Source: Cellulomonas sp. Leaf334 (lineage in GTDB: Bacteria; Actinomycetota; Actinomycetes; Actinomycetales; Cellulomonadaceae). From it: a stretch of 64,000 nucleotides of DNA. This document shows positions 60,865-64,000 of this stretch, one piece after another. The notes under the pieces were generated by a model. The model had not been told where the DNA came from. It searched no databases and saw only the letters and a program-made list of their open reading frames with translations. The stretch is taken from positions 788,569-852,568 of the forward strand of contig NZ_LMOO01000001.1 in assembly GCF_001424195.1 (NCBI RefSeq). Direction: 5' to 3'. The position numbers and the translations under genes are program-made. Each line of letters opens with the position of its first letter. Within the stretch, counting starts at the first letter, position 1.

Positions 60865-61780
60865 GTCCATCGCGCGTCGTCACCTCGCCGTCCTGGCTGC
60901 CCTTCCGCTGGTCCTGACCGGCTGCGCGAGCGTGTCGGGCTCCGACGACGGGACCGTCGACGTCCTGGCCTCCTTCTACCCGCTGCAGTTCGTCGCCGAG
61001 CAGGTGGGCGGCGACCGGGTCAGCGTCGACACGCTCACCCCTCCCGGCGCCGAGCCGCACGACGTCGAGCTCTCCCCCGCGCAGGTCTCCCGGATCGACG
61101 GCGCCGACCTGGTGGTCTACCTGTCGGGCTTCCAGGCCGCGGTCGACGACGCCGTCGACCAGACCTCCCCGGCGCACGTCGTGGACGCCGCGACCGAGGC
61201 GACCCTCCGCCCCGAGGAGCACGAGGACGAGACCGCGGAGGAGCACGAGGAGCACGAGCACGGCGACCACGACCCGCACTTCTGGCTCGACCCCAGCCGG
61301 ATGCCGTCGGTCGTCGACGACGTCGCCGCCACGCTCACCGAGATCGACCCCGACGGCGCCGACACGTTCGCCGCCAACGCGGCGGCGCTCACGCAGCGGT
61401 TCGAGGAGCTCGACGCGGCCTACGCCGCCGGCCTCGCGCAGTGCGACTCCCGGACCTTCGTCACCTCGCACGAGGCGTTCGGCTACCTCGCCGACCGCTA
61501 CGACCTGCACCAGGTCGGCATCTCCGGCATCGACCCCGAGGCCGAGCCCTCCCCCGCCCGGCTCGCCGAGGTCTCCGCGATCGTCCGCGACGAGGGCGTC
61601 TCGACGATCTTCTTCGAGACGCTGGTCAGCCCGAAGGTGGCCGAGACCCTGGCCGCCGACCTCGGCGTCGACACGGCGGTCCTGGACCCGATCGAAGGCC
61701 TCGCCGACCCCGACGCCGACTACTTCTCGATCGCCGAAGCCAACCTCGACGCCCTGCGCATGGCATTGTCCTGCTCGTGA
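60863..61780 (+). CDS. znuA: Zinc ABC transporter substrate-binding lipoprotein ZnuA/AdcA type
   Basis: This protein of about 305 residues has a lipobox (LPLVLTGC) for anchoring. The cluster A-I metal-binding fold is clear: VLASFYPLQFVAEQVGG, TPPGAEPHDVELSPAQVSRI (first histidine ligand), a histidine/acid-rich loop (EEHEEHEHGDHDPHFWLDP), VTSHEAFGYLADRYDL (third histidine) and ETLVSPKVAETLAADLG with a C-terminal aspartate. Long His/Glu/Asp loops are typical of zinc rather than manganese carriers. Start: the ATG at 60863 coincides with the predicted transcription start; an in-frame ATG at 60854 lies in the -10 element and is less likely. Confidence 0.92.
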   Translation: MSIARRHLAVLAALPLVLTGCASVSGSDDGTVDVLASFYPLQFVAEQVGGDRVSVDTLTPPGAEPHDVELSPAQVSRIDGADLVVYLSGFQAAVDDAVDQTSPAHVVDAATEATLRPEEHEDETAEEHEEHEHGDHDPHFWLDPSRMPSVVDDVAATLTEIDPDGADTFAANAAALTQRFEELDAAYAAGLAQCDSRTFVTSHEAFGYLADRYDLHQVGISGIDPEAEPSPARLAEVSAIVRDEGVSTIFFETLVSPKVAETLAADLGVDTAVLDPIEGLADPDADYFSIAEANLDALRMALSCS

Positions 61781-62553
61781 GCACCCCCGTGATCGAGGCC
61801 ACCGGCCTCGGCGTGACGCTCGGCGGCCAGCCGATCCTCGACGGCATCGACCTCGTCGTGCCCGCCGGGGAGGTCCTCGCGCTGCTCGGCGCCAACGGCT
61901 CCGGCAAGTCGACCCTCGTGCGCTCGCTGCTCGGGGTGGTGACGCGCACCGCCGGTGACGTGCGGCTGTTCGGTGCGCAACTCGGCCCGTCGGCTCCGTG
62001 GGACCGGATCGGGTACGTGCCGCAGCGGCTGCCCGCCGCGGCGGGTGTGCCGGCGACCGCCTACGAGGTGGTCACGTCCGGGCTGCTGCACGGCCGGACG
62101 CTGCGACCGCCGCGCGGCCACAAGCGGCGCGCGCTGGACGCGCTCGCCGACGTGGGTCTCGCCGACCGGGCGTCCCAGCGCGTGCAGGAGCTGTCCGGCG
62201 GGCAGCAGCAGCGGGTGCTCATCGCGCGCGCCCTGGTCCGCGACCCCGACCTGCTCGTCCTCGACGAACCCACCTCCGGCATCGACATCCCGACGCAGGC
62301 GACGTTCGTCGACACCGTCAGCCGCCTGCACGACGCGGGCACCACCGTGGTCGTGATCCTGCACGAGCTCGGCCCGTTCTCCTCCCTCATCGACCGCGCG
62401 GTCGTGCTGCGCCACGGTCGCGTCGCGCACGACGGTCCCCCGCCGCGCGCCCGCGGCGAGCACGCCGGCGAGTGGCACGACCACACCCACGCGCACCCCG
62501 ACCCGGAACCGCCGCGCAGCGGACCCTCCCTGTCCGTGGAGGTGAACCCGTGA
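61777..62553 (+). CDS. znuC: Zinc ABC transporter ATPase ZnuC type
   Basis: This 258-residue ATPase has Walker A GANGSGKSTL, Q-loop VPQR, signature LSGGQQQRVLIARAL, Walker B LLVLDEPTSGID and H-loop ILHELG. The GTG at 61777 overlaps the znuA stop (GTGA). The C-terminus has a histidine-rich tail (GEWHDHTHAHPD) not needed for ATPase function; it could bind zinc, which is inference. Confidence 0.93.
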   Translation: MSTPVIEATGLGVTLGGQPILDGIDLVVPAGEVLALLGANGSGKSTLVRSLLGVVTRTAGDVRLFGAQLGPSAPWDRIGYVPQRLPAAAGVPATAYEVVTSGLLHGRTLRPPRGHKRRALDALADVGLADRASQRVQELSGGQQQRVLIARALVRDPDLLVLDEPTSGIDIPTQATFVDTVSRLHDAGTTVVVILHELGPFSSLIDRAVVLRHGRVAHDGPPPRARGEHAGEWHDHTHAHPDPEPPRSGPSLSVEVNP

Positions 62554-63509
62554 CCGCGTGGGAGCAGGTCGTCGAGCTGCTCAGCTCGCCCCTCATGCAG
62601 CGCGCCCTCCTCGCGGCCGTCCTCGTCGGCGCCGCGGCCCCCGTCGTCGGTACGTTCCTGGTGCAGCGCCGGATGGCCCTCCTCGGCGACGGCATCGGGC
62701 ACGTCGCGCTCACCGGCGTGGCGCTCGGCTGGCTGGTCGGCAGCTGGGCCGGTCTGGTGCCGCAGGACACGCTCGCGCTGCCCGGTGCGGTCATCGCGGC
62801 GGTGGTCGGCTCGATCGTCATCGAGCTGGTGCGGGAGCGCGGCCGGACCAGCGGCGACCTCGCCCTCGCGCTCATGTTCTACGGCGGCATCGCCGGCGGT
62901 GTCCTGCTCATCAAGCTCGCCGGCGGCACGAACGCCAACCTCATCAGCTACCTGTTCGGCTCCATCTCGACGGTGTCCACCGCCGACCTCTGGTGGACGG
63001 CCGCCCTGGCCGTCGTCGTGCTCGGCGTCGGCGTCGGTCTGCGCACCGCCCTGTTCGCCGTCAGCCACGACGAGGAGTTCGCCCGCGCCAGCGGGTTACC
63101 CGTGCGGCTGCTGTCGATGCTCGTCGCGACCATCGCCGCCCTCACCGTCACCATCGCGATGCGCGTCGTCGGCCTCCTGCTGGTCAGCGCGCTGATGATC
63201 GTGCCGGTGGCGATCGCGCAGCTCTTCGCCCGCTCGTTCAGCCGCACGATGACGCTGGCCAGCGTGATCGGCGTGGTCGTCAGCGTCGCGGGGCTCGTGC
63301 TCACCTACTGGCAGGACATCCCGCCCGGGGCGACGATCGTCGTGCTGGCGATCGGCGTGTACGCCGTGGCCGCGACCCTGCAGCCGGTCCTGCGCCGGCC
63401 CGCACCCCCGCAGGACCCCCACCCGGACATGGTCGACGACGTCCTGCTCGTCGACGACGTCGACGATGCTGACAGCGCGGCAGTTAGGCGACCCTCACCC
63501 ACGACGTAG
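62550..63509 (+). CDS. znuB: Zinc ABC transporter permease ZnuB type
   Basis: This 319-residue ABC-3 family permease has eight or nine hydrophobic segments. Family blocks: RALLAAVLVGAAAPVVGTFLVQRRMALLGDGIGHVALTGVALG, ARASGLPVRLLSMLVA and AMRVVGLLLVSALMIVPVAIAQLFARSF. GTG at 62550 overlaps the znuC stop (GTGA), so znuACB form one translationally coupled operon. The C-terminal 35 residues are acidic and hydrophilic. Confidence 0.93.
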   Translation: MTAWEQVVELLSSPLMQRALLAAVLVGAAAPVVGTFLVQRRMALLGDGIGHVALTGVALGWLVGSWAGLVPQDTLALPGAVIAAVVGSIVIELVRERGRTSGDLALALMFYGGIAGGVLLIKLAGGTNANLISYLFGSISTVSTADLWWTAALAVVVLGVGVGLRTALFAVSHDEEFARASGLPVRLLSMLVATIAALTVTIAMRVVGLLLVSALMIVPVAIAQLFARSFSRTMTLASVIGVVVSVAGLVLTYWQDIPPGATIVVLAIGVYAVAATLQPVLRRPAPPQDPHPDMVDDVLLVDDVDDADSAAVRRPSPTT

Positions 63510-63518
63510 GATCGCCCC

Positions 63519-64000
63519 GTGGACCCCCTCGACGCCTACCACCTCGGCAGCGTGCCGCTCGGCGTCGCCGTCGCGGGCCTGTTCGTGATCGTCATGGCGC
63601 GCTCGCACGGCACGTACTGGGCGGGCCGCGGCGTGGTGCGCGGGGCGCAGGCCGTCCACGAGCAAGAGGGTGCACCCGGCTGGTGGCACGCCACCGTCCG
63701 GCGTCTGGAGACCTGGACGGACAGGCGCAGCGCGCAGCGTGGGCTCGACCTGGTCCGGCGCTGGGGTCCGATCGCAGTCACGCTGGCGTTCCTGACCGTG
63801 GGCCTGCAGACCGCGATCTTCGCGGCCGCGGGACTCGTGAAGATGCCCTACCTGAGGTTCGCGATCGCGTCGGTCCCCGGGGCGCTCGCGTGGGCCGTCA
63901 TCTGGGCGACCATCGGCTTCGGCGCCGTGTGGGGGGCCTTGTCGCTGTTCGCGACCTTGCCGTGGGCGCTCGCCGGCGCGGTGCTGCTGCTCGTGGCCGC
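63519..64000 (+). CDS. DedA/VTT-like membrane protein (3' end outside window)
   Basis: The first 160 residues are visible. A first hydrophobic stretch (VPLGVAVAGLFVIVMARSHG) is followed by TYWAGRGVVRG, a basic helix and FLTVGLQTAIFAAAGLVKMPYLRFAIASVPGALAWAVIWATIG, which is the conserved core of SNARE-associated (DedA/VTT) proteins. It runs off the window. A TAGGAT -10-like element at 63507-63512 ends six bases before the GTG, so the mRNA is probably leaderless and independent of znuB, whose stop overlaps the element. Confidence 0.72.
   Translation, partial: MDPLDAYHLGSVPLGVAVAGLFVIVMARSHGTYWAGRGVVRGAQAVHEQEGAPGWWHATVRRLETWTDRRSAQRGLDLVRRWGPIAVTLAFLTVGLQTAIFAAAGLVKMPYLRFAIASVPGALAWAVIWATIGFGAVWGALSLFATLPWALAGAVLLLVA

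Overview
The window is very G+C-rich DNA, by eye about three quarters G+C. It has short or overlapping gene junctions (ATGA/GTGA), many GTG starts, several apparently leaderless genes, an actinobacterial-type iron box and a dimeric-type glycyl-tRNA synthetase. This suggests an actinomycete; the maltose and sucrose-type sugar genes beside dgt-dnaG fit a Micrococcales member such as a Cellulomonas relative, but that placement is inference.

Region 1 (1-1641): the C-terminal end of a large AfsR/LuxR-type ATPase regulator, and a small hexapeptide-repeat protein that overlaps its 3' end.

Region 2 (1747-34760): a catechol-hydroxamate siderophore locus. All genes from 33826 down to 2348 lie on the minus strand with overlaps or short gaps: a ferric-siderophore ABC importer (two permeases, ATPase, lipoprotein), 2,3-dihydroxybenzoate synthesis (EntB, EntA, EntC and EntE types), an ornithine N5-monooxygenase, a free aryl carrier protein, MbtH, a ferric-siderophore reductase, two NRPSs (C-A-T-E-C-A-T-C-A-T, then C-A-T-C-A-T-TE) and a heterodimeric ABC exporter. 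A convergent EntD-type PPTase lies downstream and an AraC regulator is divergent upstream. One IdeR/DmdR1-like iron box sits between fecD and araC. Hand-read A-domain codes give X1 (followed by an E domain, so D; probably basic)-X2-Gly-Ser-N5-hydroxyornithine, capped by DHB. The architecture resembles fuscachelin but may make a new variant.

Region 3 (34780-40301): a LacI repressor with its own operator, a sugar ABC importer (SBP and two permeases) and a cytoplasmic clan GH-J beta-fructosidase-like enzyme. This looks like sucrose or fructo-oligosaccharide uptake.

Region 4 (40449-44542): a transglutaminase-like protein, facing dnaG and dgt.

Region 5 (44559-55841): the alpha-glucan module: GH13 maltodextrin hydrolase, MalG, MalF, MalE, MalR-like repressor, alpha-glucosidase, secreted alpha-amylase lipoprotein and a PfkB kinase. 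TTGCA-type operators and strong hairpins lie between genes.

Region 6 (55990-64000): dusB; a deletion scar joining the start of an ABC ATPase gene to the end of a LuxR response-regulator gene; an ECF sigma factor and membrane-anchored partner; glyS; a Zur-type znuACB operon; and the start of a DedA-like membrane protein. No intergenic stretch longer than about 300 bases was found, and no tRNA, rRNA, IS element or CRISPR array was recognised.
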